NCBI GenBank assembly: GCA_041498295.1
Contig: JBGQIB010000004.1
Coordinates: 1 to 64,000, forward strand
Direction of reading: 5' to 3'
Source: VGRW01 sp041498295
GTDB lineage: Bacteria; Myxococcota_A; UBA9160; SZUA-336
Length of the DNA: 64,000 bases
The position numbers were made by a program, and so were the translations under genes. The notes beneath the pieces were generated by a model, which was not told where the DNA came from, made no database searches, and was given only the letters and a program-made list of their open reading frames with translations. This document shows positions 34,452-43,103 of the stretch, one piece after another (position 1 is the first letter of the stretch; every line of letters starts with the position of its first letter).

Positions 34452-35887
34452 CTCTGCCCCTCCACGGCCGAGGCGGCAGCGCGGAACAGCGCGAGCACCG
34501 GCTCCGGAATCCAGACGCCGAGCGCGAGCACCAACACCAAGAGCACCGCGATCGGCGCCACGGCCAGCCACCGGTCGCGATGCGGTTTCGCCGCGACGAG
34601 TTCGGGCGGCTCGCCTTGAACGACCGCGAGCACCGTCTGGCCCATGCCAACGAAGACGACGAGCAGAAGGCCGAGGAACAGCGCGGCCACCCCATAGCGC
34701 TCCGCGTGCATCATCGCGGAGAGGATCGTGAACTCACTCACGAACGTGCCGAACGGCGGGGTGCCGGTGGCTGCAAAGAAGCCCGCGAGAAACAGCGCCG
34801 CCGATGCGGGCAATACGCGCAGCGCGCCGCTTACGTCTGCGGTGCGCTTGCTGCCGAAGGCGCGGTGGAGGTTTCCCGCCGAGAGGAACAGCACGCCTTT
34901 CGAGAGTCCGTTGCTCACGAGGTGAAGCAAAGCGCCGAGGGTTCCGGCGCCGCCGATCGCGATGCCGAGCACGAGGATACCCATGTGCTCCACGCTCGAG
35001 TACGCGAGCATCCGCTTGTAGTCACCCTGTCTCACCATGAATGCGCCGGCGACGGCCATCGAGAACAAGCCGAGAAAGAGCAACGGGCCGCGCGCAAAGT
35101 CCGCCTCGCCGGCGGCCGCGCAGATTTGGAAGAATCGCAGGACCGCCGTGAACGCGCAGCTCGTAAGACCGCCCGCCAGGAGCGCACCGACCAGACCCGG
35201 CGCCTCGCCGTACGCGTCTGGCTTCCAGGTGTGCATGGGCGCGAGCCCCATCTTCGTGCCGTAGCCAACGAGAGCGAGCACGAAGCCCGAGTGGAGCCAC
35301 GGGCGCGAGAGCTGGGGCGCGCTCGCGATCATGTCCGGCAGGAGCATCGACGGAGTGACTCCAGCCAGCAGCGCCGAGTACGCCGTGAAGAACGTACCGA
35401 GCAGCGCGAGCGCAATTCCGACCGATCCGATCAGGAGATACTTCCAGGTTGCCTCGATCGAGCGCGCGTTGCGGTTGAAATAGAGCAGCGGGCCGGAGGC
35501 GAGCGTGGTCGCCTCGACGGCGACCCAGAGCAGCCCGAGGTGCTGGGCGCCCGCGATCAGGTTCATCATCGCGAAGAACACCAGCATCACCGAGCAGAAG
35601 ATCCGGTTCGGGCGCTCCACGCGCTGCGCCAGATAGCCGGGTGCGTAGGCGGCGCACAGGAAGAACAGCACGGCGAGATAGGTGGCGACGAGGCGGCCGA
35701 GCGCGTCGAGCGCGAGCCACGGGGCGCCGAACCCGCTGCCACGCCCGAGCAACTCGAGTGCGACGAGACCGAGCTGTGTCGCGCCCGCAGCGGGCAACAG
35801 CCACGGACGCACCCGCTCCGACGGCGTGGCAAAGGCGAGCGCCGCGAAGGCGAGCGGCACGAGCACCAGCCAGGGCGCCACACTCAC
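34448..35887 (-). CDS. HyfF/NuoN-like antiporter subunit
   Basis: A 479-residue polytopic protein with about fourteen helices. Proton-path residues of the antiporter-like fold are present: Glu in LLWVAVEATTLASGPLLYF (helix 5), Lys in GYGTKMGLAPMHTWKPDAYGEAP (broken helix 7) and the helix 10-12 region YSSVEHMGILVLGIAIGG with LSKGVLFLSAGN. These mark it as the HyfF-type Mrp-like subunit of hydrogenase-4-related complexes. It starts at GTG 35887, overlapping the HyfE stop, and its own stop overlaps the large subunit start: tight coupling on both sides. Confidence 0.92.
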   Translation of the reverse strand: MSVAPWLVLVPLAFAALAFATPSERVRPWLLPAAGATQLGLVALELLGRGSGFGAPWLALDALGRLVATYLAVLFFLCAAYAPGYLAQRVERPNRIFCSVMLVFFAMMNLIAGAQHLGLLWVAVEATTLASGPLLYFNRNARSIEATWKYLLIGSVGIALALLGTFFTAYSALLAGVTPSMLLPDMIASAPQLSRPWLHSGFVLALVGYGTKMGLAPMHTWKPDAYGEAPGLVGALLAGGLTSCAFTAVLRFFQICAAAGEADFARGPLLFLGLFSMAVAGAFMVRQGDYKRMLAYSSVEHMGILVLGIAIGGAGTLGALLHLVSNGLSKGVLFLSAGNLHRAFGSKRTADVSGALRVLPASAALFLAGFFAATGTPPFGTFVSEFTILSAMMHAERYGVAALFLGLLLVVFVGMGQTVLAVVQGEPPELVAAKPHRDRWLAVAPIAVLLVLVLALGVWIPEPVLALFRAAASAVEGQR

Positions 35888-36525
35888 TCCCGCAGCGAGG
35901 TCAAGTGCTCCGTACTGAGCGACGAGAACTCGCGTTGAATGTGATCCATGATGATGCCCATCACGAAGACGGCGACGAAGAGGTCGAGCAGCACGCCGAT
36001 CTCGACCAGGAACGGAATCGCTTCGACGAGGGTAAGCCCGAATACGAAGATTCCGTTCTCGAGCGTCAGATAGCCGATGACCTGCGTGATCGCCTTGCGC
36101 CGCGTCGTCAGCACCAGGAAGCCGGTCAGTACGGTGGCGAACGATGCTGGAACGATCAGGCTCCCTGCATGTTCGTCGAGCAGCGGTAGCGACCGAGAGA
36201 ACACGAGCGACAAGCCCGTCGCGAGCGCCCCGAGCACGAGCGACGCGGTAAAGCCGACGAACGGCTCGATCTCACGCCGGATCGAGACGTTGCGCGTCGC
36301 ACGTCGAAGGATCGCAGGGATCGCCACCCCCTTCAGCGCCGCGGTCGCGATCGACAACACGAGCACACGCGAGTTGGTCTGTCCGTGCGCCACGAACAGC
36401 GCCATGCCGAGCAAAATGCCCTGCATCCCCGCGAAATGAATCGCCGCGATCAAGCGGCTGGTTCCGAGCATCAAGAAATTCAGCAGCAACACGCCGACGA
36501 GCGCGAGATCGAGAGTTTCTCCCAA
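35884..36525 (-). CDS. HyfE-like membrane subunit
   Basis: A 213-residue protein with about six or seven helices, the size and pattern of HyfE. The C-terminal half reads TRRKAITQVIGYLTLENGIFVFGLTLVEAIPFLVEIGVLLDLF, strongly resembling HyfE and the NuoK-related fold, with intramembrane Glu residues in ENGIF and LVE. It starts at TTG 36525, five bases after the HyfC stop, with GGGGTGAGG as the ribosome-binding site inside the previous gene's end. It should form part of the proton-pumping membrane arm. Confidence 0.88.
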   Translation of the reverse strand: MGETLDLALVGVLLLNFLMLGTSRLIAAIHFAGMQGILLGMALFVAHGQTNSRVLVLSIATAALKGVAIPAILRRATRNVSIRREIEPFVGFTASLVLGALATGLSLVFSRSLPLLDEHAGSLIVPASFATVLTGFLVLTTRRKAITQVIGYLTLENGIFVFGLTLVEAIPFLVEIGVLLDLFVAVFVMGIIMDHIQREFSSLSTEHLTSLRE

Positions 36526-36529
36526 AGCC

Positions 36530-37444
36530 TCACCCCACCAAGAGCATCACGCCGAACGCGCTCAAGAGACTCGCGCCGACGAGCAAACTCGGAATGCGGA
36601 GCAGCGGCAAGCGCGCCATCAGCGACTCGATCAGGCCGACGAGAACCGAGAGCGCGATCAGCTCTGCGAGCGCGACGCCGATCCCGAGCGCTGCGCCGTC
36701 GACGTGGAAAGGCGTCGCGACGCGCACCAGCAAGAGCCCATACGCGAAGAGCTTCAGCGCCGCGCCGTACAAGATGAGTCCGAACGGCGGGCCGCTGTGA
36801 TCCAGCGCCATCACTTCGTGAATCATCGTGAGCTCGAGGTGCGTGCTGGGGTCGTCGAACGGAATGCGGCTGTTCTCGGCGAGCAGCACGATCAAGAGCG
36901 ATAGGGTGGCTAGACCGAGCGACGGCGCGGCGCGCGCCCAGAGCTCGGGAACCTCAGGCCCGAGCATCGCCCCGAGTGAGTAAGAGCCCGACAGCTTCAC
37001 GAGCACGAGCAACGCGAAGAACGCCGCGGGCTCAGCCAGACACGAGAACGTCGCCTCGCGCGAGGCGCCCATGCCCTCGAACGCGGAGCCGGTGTCGAGC
37101 GCCGCAGCGATCGTGAAGAAGCGCCCGAGTCCCAGGAGATACGCGAAGGCGACGAGATCGCCGGGGAACGCGAACAGCGCGCCCCGCGCTCCGATCGGCA
37201 CGAGCGACGCAGCGAGAAGCGCCGTCGCGAGCGAGACGACCGGTCCCGCAAGAAAGACCCAGCTGGTCGTGCGGCTCCGCACCACCCCCTTCTGCAAGAG
37301 CCGCGCGAGGTCGAAGTAGGGCTGAAGGAGCGGCGGTCCGCGTCGACCCGCCATGCGCGCCTTGGTCCGGGCGATCACGCCGAGCATGAGTGGCGGGAAG
37401 AAGACGGGAAGCAGGAGCGCCGCCGCGACGTCTACGAGCGTCAT
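36530..37444 (-). CDS. HyfC/HycD/NuoH-like membrane anchor
   Basis: A 304-residue membrane subunit with eight or so helices. The family signature is clear: RRGPPLLQPYFDLARLLQKG, the GREATF-like segment GASREATFSCLAEPAAFF, and the Glu-rich loop ENSRIPFDDPSTHLELTMIHE that lines the junction between the peripheral and membrane arms. It anchors the large and small subunits to the membrane. ATG 37444 overlaps the upstream HyfB-like stop by four bases. The frame extends further upstream but without similarity. Confidence 0.92.
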   Translation of the reverse strand: MTLVDVAAALLLPVFFPPLMLGVIARTKARMAGRRGPPLLQPYFDLARLLQKGVVRSRTTSWVFLAGPVVSLATALLAASLVPIGARGALFAFPGDLVAFAYLLGLGRFFTIAAALDTGSAFEGMGASREATFSCLAEPAAFFALLVLVKLSGSYSLGAMLGPEVPELWARAAPSLGLATLSLLIVLLAENSRIPFDDPSTHLELTMIHEVMALDHSGPPFGLILYGAALKLFAYGLLLVRVATPFHVDGAALGIGVALAELIALSVLVGLIESLMARLPLLRIPSLLVGASLLSAFGVMLLVG

Positions 37445-39417
37445 CGAGTCACTCCCGTCACGGCGAGCAGAGCGACGAGCGCGAGCCACACATACAGGAG
37501 GTACGCGTGGACGCTTCCCTGCTGCAGCACGCGAAGTCGGCCTGCGAGCTCCGCTAGCCCGCGCGCCGCGGGCACCACGAGCCGGTCGAGGACAGCATCG
37601 AGGACCTCGCTGTGGAACGTCGCGGGCCCGGGAAAGGTCGCCGCCAACCCCGGAGCGTGGACCCGTGGCCACAGCGCGAACGAGAACACGCGCACGAGCG
37701 GCGCGGCGAACGAGGAGGCCGAGTACTGCATTCGCGCGCTCGGAGCGCCGTAGCCGCAGTCCCAAGTTCCGGCGGCCGCGTGCTCCGCGCGCGCGAGGCG
37801 CGCGCGCAGCGCGAGGCCGATGCCCGCGCAGAGCGCGAGCACTGTGAGTGCGACGAGTGAGAAGGCGGCGAAGGGCGCGGAAAGGCCCGCGAGCGGAGTC
37901 CCGAGCGCGCTCGCCGCAGCCGCCGCGAGCGCGGGCGCGATCGCGAACGGCACGAGTCCGATCGCCGCGCACAGCGACGCGAGCAGCGCCATCGGCACAA
38001 GCATCACGCCCGGAGCCTCATTCGTTCCGGTCAGCGCCCGCTGTCGCGGAGCGCCGAGAAACACGCTCCCGACGACCTTCGCGAAGCATGCGAGCGCGAG
38101 GCCGCCCGTCAGCGCGAGCGCCGGCGCCCCGAGGGCTGCGAGCACCCACACTGCGCCTCGCCCCGCGGCGACGACGCGCAGCAGTCCGGAGTAGACCAGG
38201 ACCTCGCTCACGAAGCCGTTCAGCGGAGGCAGACCGACGATCGCGACGGCGCCGACGAGGAAGAAGCTCGCCGTCGCGGGCATCTCCTTCGCGATCCCGC
38301 CGAGCGCGTCGAGCGAGCGCGTGCCGGTGCGCTGGATGACGGCGCCTGCGCCCAGGAACAAGAGTCCCTTGAAGAGCGCGTGATTCACGACGTGCAGAAG
38401 GGCTCCACTCATTGCGAGCGCCGCGGTGTCGAGGTCGCCGGCGGAGCGAGCCAGGAGCGCAACGCCGAGCCCGATCGCGATGATTCCGATGTTCTCGACG
38501 CTGTGATACGCGAGCAGCCGCTTCAAGTCGTGCTGCGCGAGCGCGTACGCGACTCCAAACACCGCGGATGCGATGCCCGCGACGAGCAGCGTCTCGCCCC
38601 ACCAGAGCTGCGCGTCCGGTAGGAGGGAGACGACCCGCGCGATCCCGTAGATCCCCGACTTGATCAGCACGCCGGACAAGAGCGCCGAGACGTGCGTCGG
38701 GGCGGCCGCGTGCGCGGGCGGCAACCAGACGTGCAAAGGCACCAGGCCGGCCTTCAGCCCGAAGCCGACGAGCGCGAGCACGAAGAGCGCCGATTGGATC
38801 CCCGGCGCGATGCCCCCTACACGAACCGGTGTCCACTCGAACGATCCGGTCGCTGCAAAGAACAGCGCGAACAGCGCGAGCAGACAGAGCGTGCTGGCGC
38901 GCGTGCTCACGAGATAGAGAAAACCCGCGTCGCGTACGCCCGCGTCGTGCTCCTCGGCCGTGACGGCGAAGAAGGCGGCGATCGCCATGAGCTCCCAGCC
39001 GGCGAGGAACACCAGAGAGTGTCGCGCGACCAGCACGGAGACGAGGCCGGCGCTCGCGAGCCCGAACGAGACCCGAAGCCGCTCCGCGTTGCGCGGGTGG
39101 TCTTTGGCCGGAAAGTACGCAAGCGAGTAGAGCGCACACGCGGCGCTGAGCACCGCTACGGGAACGAGAAATAGCCCGGACAGCGCGTCGACCCCGACGA
39201 CGAGCGCGCCGCCCGGAAAGCCGGCCGCGAACCTGAGTTCGTCGCCGCCGCCGGTGAGCGCAAGGATCGCCGCCGCGAGATCGATGGCGGCGCCCGAGAC
39301 GAGCACGGCCACGCCGATTCGATCCGCTCGCCTCGGCCCGGCTCGGCGCGCGCAGAGCGCGGCGAAGCCGCTGGCTCCGATCCCCACGGCGCCGACCAGC
39401 GCGAGCAGCGTCGTCAA
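37441..39417 (-). CDS. HyfB/NuoL-like antiporter subunit 2
   Basis: A 658-residue polytopic subunit. Antiporter motifs are VFLAGWELMAIAAFFAVTAEE (helix-5 Glu), GFGLKAGLVPLHVWLPPAHAAAPTHVSALLSGVLIKSG (helix-7/8 Lys) and HDLKRLLAYHSVENIGII. The C-terminal extension GTWDCGYGAPSARMQYSASSF is typical of HyfB. TTG 39417 is preferred because it overlaps the upstream stop by four bases (TTGA) and aligns with the start of its tandem paralogue; an in-frame ATG at 39447 is the alternative. It is a clear paralogue of the next gene upstream, so the complex has two HyfB-type modules. Confidence 0.9.
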   Translation of the reverse strand: MTTLLALVGAVGIGASGFAALCARRAGPRRADRIGVAVLVSGAAIDLAAAILALTGGGDELRFAAGFPGGALVVGVDALSGLFLVPVAVLSAACALYSLAYFPAKDHPRNAERLRVSFGLASAGLVSVLVARHSLVFLAGWELMAIAAFFAVTAEEHDAGVRDAGFLYLVSTRASTLCLLALFALFFAATGSFEWTPVRVGGIAPGIQSALFVLALVGFGLKAGLVPLHVWLPPAHAAAPTHVSALLSGVLIKSGIYGIARVVSLLPDAQLWWGETLLVAGIASAVFGVAYALAQHDLKRLLAYHSVENIGIIAIGLGVALLARSAGDLDTAALAMSGALLHVVNHALFKGLLFLGAGAVIQRTGTRSLDALGGIAKEMPATASFFLVGAVAIVGLPPLNGFVSEVLVYSGLLRVVAAGRGAVWVLAALGAPALALTGGLALACFAKVVGSVFLGAPRQRALTGTNEAPGVMLVPMALLASLCAAIGLVPFAIAPALAAAAASALGTPLAGLSAPFAAFSLVALTVLALCAGIGLALRARLARAEHAAAGTWDCGYGAPSARMQYSASSFAAPLVRVFSFALWPRVHAPGLAATFPGPATFHSEVLDAVLDRLVVPAARGLAELAGRLRVLQQGSVHAYLLYVWLALVALLAVTGVTR

Positions 39418-41405
39418 CGACCGATCACCTCGCGCAGCGAAGCCCATGCCAGCGCCGCGACGACGGCCACCATGATGTAGGCGACGTACAGGTGTGCGTT
39501 CCCCTGCTGCAGCAAGCGCAGGCGCGTGAGGTAACTCGCGGCCGCCGCAAGAAGCGGCTCGTAGATGCGCGCGACGATGGGCTCCTCGTATCCCGCACGG
39601 AGCGACGCCGGCCCAGGGGTGACTCCGCGCAATGCGGGTTCGATGGTCCGCGGCGCCAAGACTCGGGGCAGTACGCCGCTCGCGAACAGCTGCGAGAATG
39701 AGTGGGCGGTGTACTGCATGCGCGAGCTAGGCGCTGTGTAGCCGCACGCCCAGGTTTCATCCTCTGCGCGCGCGCCGCTGCGAACCCGCGCGACGAGCAG
39801 CGTCGCGACGACGGCGACGGCGAGCCAGAGCGCGAGCGACAGCGTGGCGAGAGGCCTGAGTGCGAGCGAGGCGTTCGTCAGCCCGCTCGCTCCGCTCTGG
39901 CTGCCCAGCAGCTCGCCGAGGGGCGCGCCGACGCCGCGAAGCGCGAGTGAGGGCGCGAGGCCGATCGCGACGCAGAGCAGAGCGAGTCCCGCCATGACGG
40001 CGAACATCGATCCGCCGACGTCGTGCGCGCGCTTCGCGGCCTCGCTTCGCGCCTGGCCGAGAAACACCATCCCGAACAAACGAACGAAAGCCGCCGCGCC
40101 GAGCGCACCGACCAGCGCGAGCAGCCCGAGCGCGAGCGACGCGACGACGGATCCGAGCGAACTCCCGTCCGTCACCGCGTGAAGGAAACCGAGATACAGG
40201 AGCCACTCACTCGCGAATCCGTTGAGCGGCGGGAGCGCGCCGAGCGCGACGGCTCCGAGCGCGAAGACCACGGCGAGGCGCGGCATCTGGCGCGCCAAGC
40301 CCCCGAGGCGCTCGAGGTCGCGCGTTCCGGCGCCGTGTTGAACCCCGCCCGCCGCGAAGAACAACAGGCCCTTCATCGCCGCGTGATTCCAGATGTGGAA
40401 GAGTCCCGCGGACAGCCCGAGCACCGCGAGCACGCCGTCGCCGCGTGCGAGCGCGGCGAGCCCGACGCCGAGGCCGAGACCGATCAGCCCGAGATTCTCG
40501 ACGCTGGAGTGCGCGAGCGCTCGCTTCAGATCGCGCTGCGCAAGCGAGAGAGCGATCCCGAGCAACGCACCGACGAGCCCGAGGGCCGCGAGCGACAGAC
40601 CGAACGCCGCGGGCGCGCCTCCAAGCAGCCACACGACGCGCAGCAGCCCGTAGTAGCCGAGCTTCACCATCGCGCCCGACATCAGCGCAGATACATGAGA
40701 CGGCGCCGCGGCGTGCGCTTCGGGCAGCCAGACGTGCAGCGGGACGATGCCAGCCTTCACACCGAAGCCGACGAGCGCCAGCGCGAGAAGCGTGCCCGGG
40801 CTCGCCGCCGCGGACGTGAGCGCGGTGCCGGACGCTCCGCCGAGTGAGTCGCCGAGAAGCACGAAGAGCGCGAGCAGCGCGGCAGTGCCCATGTGCGATG
40901 CGACCAGATAGATCCAACCCGCCCGCCGCGCTTCGGCGCGCTCGTGTTCGAAGGTCACGAGCAGATACGCGCAGAGCGACATGGTCTCCCAGGCGACGAG
41001 AAACAGAATGCCGTTGCGCGCCAGGGTCACCGCGATCATGGCGGCGCAGAGCCCGTTGAAGAAGAGCCAGCTCACTCCGGCCCGACGCGGGTTGCCGTAG
41101 CTCGCGAGATAGGCGCGGCCGTAGAGCGCCGCGAGCGCCGAGAGCCCGAGCACCGGAACCAGAAAGAACGCCGACAGCGGATCGAGCCCGAATGACAGCG
41201 CGCCGCCGGGCAGGCTCCAGGGAAGCTCTGCGCGCAGCTCCACTCCTCCAGACAGCACGCGGACGACCGGCAGCAATCCGAGCAGCGCGGCGAGCGGCGC
41301 GCCGGCGCAGCCGAGTGCGGCGGACCAACGGGGCGAGCGCGCACTCGCGACCGCTGCGAGCCCCGAGGCGAGCAGAAGGGCGCACGCCGCGAGGAGCGCC
41401 GTCAT
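39414..41405 (-). CDS. HyfB/NuoL-like antiporter subunit 1
   Basis: A 663-residue polytopic subunit, the first structural gene of the operon. Motifs are ILFLVAWETMSLCAYLLVTFE (helix-5 Glu), GVKAGIVPLHVWLPEAHAAAPSHVSALMSGAMVKLGYYG (Lys residues of the helix 7-8 channel) and RDLKRALAHSSVENLGLIGLG. The HyfB-type C terminus is ETWACGYTAPSSRMQYTAHSF. It resembles the following gene throughout, indicating tandem duplication. ATG 41405 overlaps the regulator stop by four bases (ATGA), so regulator and complex are translated together. Confidence 0.92.
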   Translation of the reverse strand: MTALLAACALLLASGLAAVASARSPRWSAALGCAGAPLAALLGLLPVVRVLSGGVELRAELPWSLPGGALSFGLDPLSAFFLVPVLGLSALAALYGRAYLASYGNPRRAGVSWLFFNGLCAAMIAVTLARNGILFLVAWETMSLCAYLLVTFEHERAEARRAGWIYLVASHMGTAALLALFVLLGDSLGGASGTALTSAAASPGTLLALALVGFGVKAGIVPLHVWLPEAHAAAPSHVSALMSGAMVKLGYYGLLRVVWLLGGAPAAFGLSLAALGLVGALLGIALSLAQRDLKRALAHSSVENLGLIGLGLGVGLAALARGDGVLAVLGLSAGLFHIWNHAAMKGLLFFAAGGVQHGAGTRDLERLGGLARQMPRLAVVFALGAVALGALPPLNGFASEWLLYLGFLHAVTDGSSLGSVVASLALGLLALVGALGAAAFVRLFGMVFLGQARSEAAKRAHDVGGSMFAVMAGLALLCVAIGLAPSLALRGVGAPLGELLGSQSGASGLTNASLALRPLATLSLALWLAVAVVATLLVARVRSGARAEDETWACGYTAPSSRMQYTAHSFSQLFASGVLPRVLAPRTIEPALRGVTPGPASLRAGYEEPIVARIYEPLLAAAASYLTRLRLLQQGNAHLYVAYIMVAVVAALAWASLREVIGR

Positions 41406-42103
41406 GCGGTCGGCGAATTCGTTTCAGTGGCGAAGCCGGACTCTACTCGGCGCAGCACCGCCGCAATCTCATCTGGCGGTGCGCGCCGCTCGAGGACGCG
41501 GCGGAAGGCGGGGTCGTGCAGCGCTGCAGACAACCGCGAAAGCAGCCGCAGATGTGTACGACTGGTCGGAGTCACGATCACGAACAGGATCCCGACCGGC
41601 TTCCCGTCGAGCGCGCCGAACGGGATCGGCTCCTCGAGAAAGCAGAGCGCGACCGCGGGTCGCACGTGCAGCAGCACCGGGTTGCGAACATGCGGGATCG
41701 CGATGCCATCGCCGATCGCCGTAGACCCGAGGTTCTCGCGCGCGAGCAGCACCTCGTAGAGAAACTCGCGGTCTACTTCCTCGGGGAGCTCGAGCACGCG
41801 CACGACGTCGCGCAGCACCGTCTCGCGATCGGCGCCGCCCTTCATGAAGTGGATGCCTCCGGCCTCGAGCGCGTCCTCCAATGTCGGAAGCGGCGCCTCC
41901 TCTCGGGAGGGTTCCGAGAAGAGCTCCGCGGATACGCGCACCCCTTGAGCCGTCGCCCATTCCAGCAGCTCTGCGCGATTGAAACGGTGCTGCCCGTGCG
42001 CGCGGTGGACGGGGAGACCTCGATCGTCGATCCAACGGTAGATCGTCTTATCGGGAACACCGAGCAGACGCGCGGCGTCCCGCACCGTGATCTTGACCCC
42101 CAC
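41402..42103 (-). CDS. HTH (excisionase-type)-EIIA(Ntr) fusion regulator
   Basis: A 233-residue fusion. Residues about 4-52 are an HTH_17/MerR-like DNA-binding motif (VRDAARLLGVPDKTIYRWIDDRGLPVHR). Residues about 75-225 are a PtsN/EIIA(fructose/Ntr) domain with the phosphorylatable His138 in GIAIPHVRNP and the following RPAVALCFLEEPIPF. A HTH and an EIIA domain on one chain suggests a transcription factor controlled by phosphorylation from the PTS(Ntr). It is first in the Ehr operon and coupled to it by a four-base overlap, so it is likely to control that operon. GTG 42103 has GGAGAG upstream. The regulatory role is inference. Confidence 0.88.
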   Translation of the reverse strand: MGVKITVRDAARLLGVPDKTIYRWIDDRGLPVHRAHGQHRFNRAELLEWATAQGVRVSAELFSEPSREEAPLPTLEDALEAGGIHFMKGGADRETVLRDVVRVLELPEEVDREFLYEVLLARENLGSTAIGDGIAIPHVRNPVLLHVRPAVALCFLEEPIPFGALDGKPVGILFVIVTPTSRTHLRLLSRLSAALHDPAFRRVLERRAPPDEIAAVLRRVESGFATETNSPTA

Positions 42104-42416
42104 CGGCAGCTCTCCGCCCGCGAGATCCGCAGGCGCGTCGGTTGTTTAGAGCGGGTCGCCGTTGCTGTCAACCGACCGCGATCGAGGTGTGAGCGGGGCC
42201 GCGGGCTGCCGCGCGCTGATTCCCTCGCCCAGCGTGATCCCGACCTTCGGCTCGAGCTGGCATTCGTGGGCGCCGCGGTCACCAAAACCATCCGGACCGA
42301 CTCACTCCGGACCGCCCTCCGAATCCGTGCACAGAAATACTCTCGCGCGAGTCCGGGGTGCCGTAACCCCGTCTACGAGATTTCTCTTTTCCATTGCCGG
42401 GGCCAAGGCTGAGAAT
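42104..42416. promoter_or_regulatory. Divergent intergenic region upstream of the Ehr operon
   Basis: About 313 bases separate the Ehr-operon regulator (reading left) from a PEP-CTERM gene (reading right), so promoters of both lie here. An 8-bp inverted repeat, GTCGGTTG at 42137-42144 and CAACCGAC at 42169-42176, lies 34-73 bases upstream of the regulator start. Its placement suits an operator for the HTH-EIIA protein. The AT-richer stretch near 42385 is a possible promoter element for the PEP-CTERM gene. No coding frame here looks real. Confidence 0.5.
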
Positions 42417-43103
42417 GTGGCGGTGAGTCACGTGTGGCGGCCGTGGGCGTTCGGTCTGTTGGAACTCGGGTTTGCGTTTTCGTTCGCGGCGACTCCGGAT
42501 GCGGCGACCACCACTTGGTACTTCGAGGGCGTGGTTCGCGAGGTGGTCGAGGCGCCGGAGCTGACTCCGCTCGGTGTGACTCCGGGCACGGCATTCTCCG
42601 CGACGATCTCGCTCGAGTCATCGATCGCCAACGACTCGGCGGACCCGGACTCCACCGACTACCCAGGCGCCATCCTCGCGGCTGACTTCAACGCCGGCAC
42701 GTATCACCTCTCGATCCAACCGAACCCGGGGTTGTCTCTCCTCCAGGTGTTCGCGCCGATCCCATTGCTCATCGCGCAGGGCGTGCGACTCGAGCCTGTC
42801 GGCTCTCCGCTAGAGAACCTTCTGGTCGAGCTGAGGGCCTTCGGAATCGCCCCCGGGGTCTTCGCGTTGGATGCAATGCCGATCGATCCGCCGTCGCTGG
42901 ACGACCTGGCCCCATACCCGGAGTTGCCATCCGGCGTAGGCACGGCTCTTACGATCTCCGGCCATCACGACGGCATCGGTCACTACATGCAAGCCGAGAT
43001 CACTCGCTGGGAGCGCGTGCCTGAGCCCGCCACGGGCGCGCTCGTGGGTCTCGTTCTTCTTGCGCCGCACGCGCTGCGACTCAGGAGGCGCCGGGCAGCT
43101 TGA
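42417..43103 (+). CDS. PEP-CTERM secreted protein
   Basis: A 228-residue exported protein. A hydrophobic N-terminal segment (FGLLELGFAFSFAATPDA) is followed by a beta-rich domain starting TTWYFEGVVREVVEAP, and the C terminus is a textbook PEP-CTERM sorting signal: VPEPATGALVGLVLLAP followed by RLRRRRAA. Such proteins are cleaved by an exosortase, often in exopolysaccharide-producing bacteria; no exosortase is in this window. GTG 42417 has AAGG eight bases upstream; GTG 42423 and 42432 are alternatives. The 3' end overlaps the convergent flavin-enzyme gene by 23 bases. Its cargo function is unknown. Confidence 0.85.
   Translation: MAVSHVWRPWAFGLLELGFAFSFAATPDAATTTWYFEGVVREVVEAPELTPLGVTPGTAFSATISLESSIANDSADPDSTDYPGAILAADFNAGTYHLSIQPNPGLSLLQVFAPIPLLIAQGVRLEPVGSPLENLLVELRAFGIAPGVFALDAMPIDPPSLDDLAPYPELPSGVGTALTISGHHDGIGHYMQAEITRWERVPEPATGALVGLVLLAPHALRLRRRRAA

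Noticed and set aside
32155..41405. Interpretation as an active group 4 [NiFe] hydrogenase or as respiratory complex I.
   Set aside because: No CxxC ligands in the large subunit, no hyp maturation genes nearby, and no NuoEFG, NuoJ or separate NuoA; subunit types are HyfB/C/E/F-like.
42162..42416. An N-terminal extension of the PEP-CTERM protein.
   Set aside because: The extension is Ser/Pro/Arg-rich without a signal peptide; a hydrophobic signal begins only after GTG 42417.
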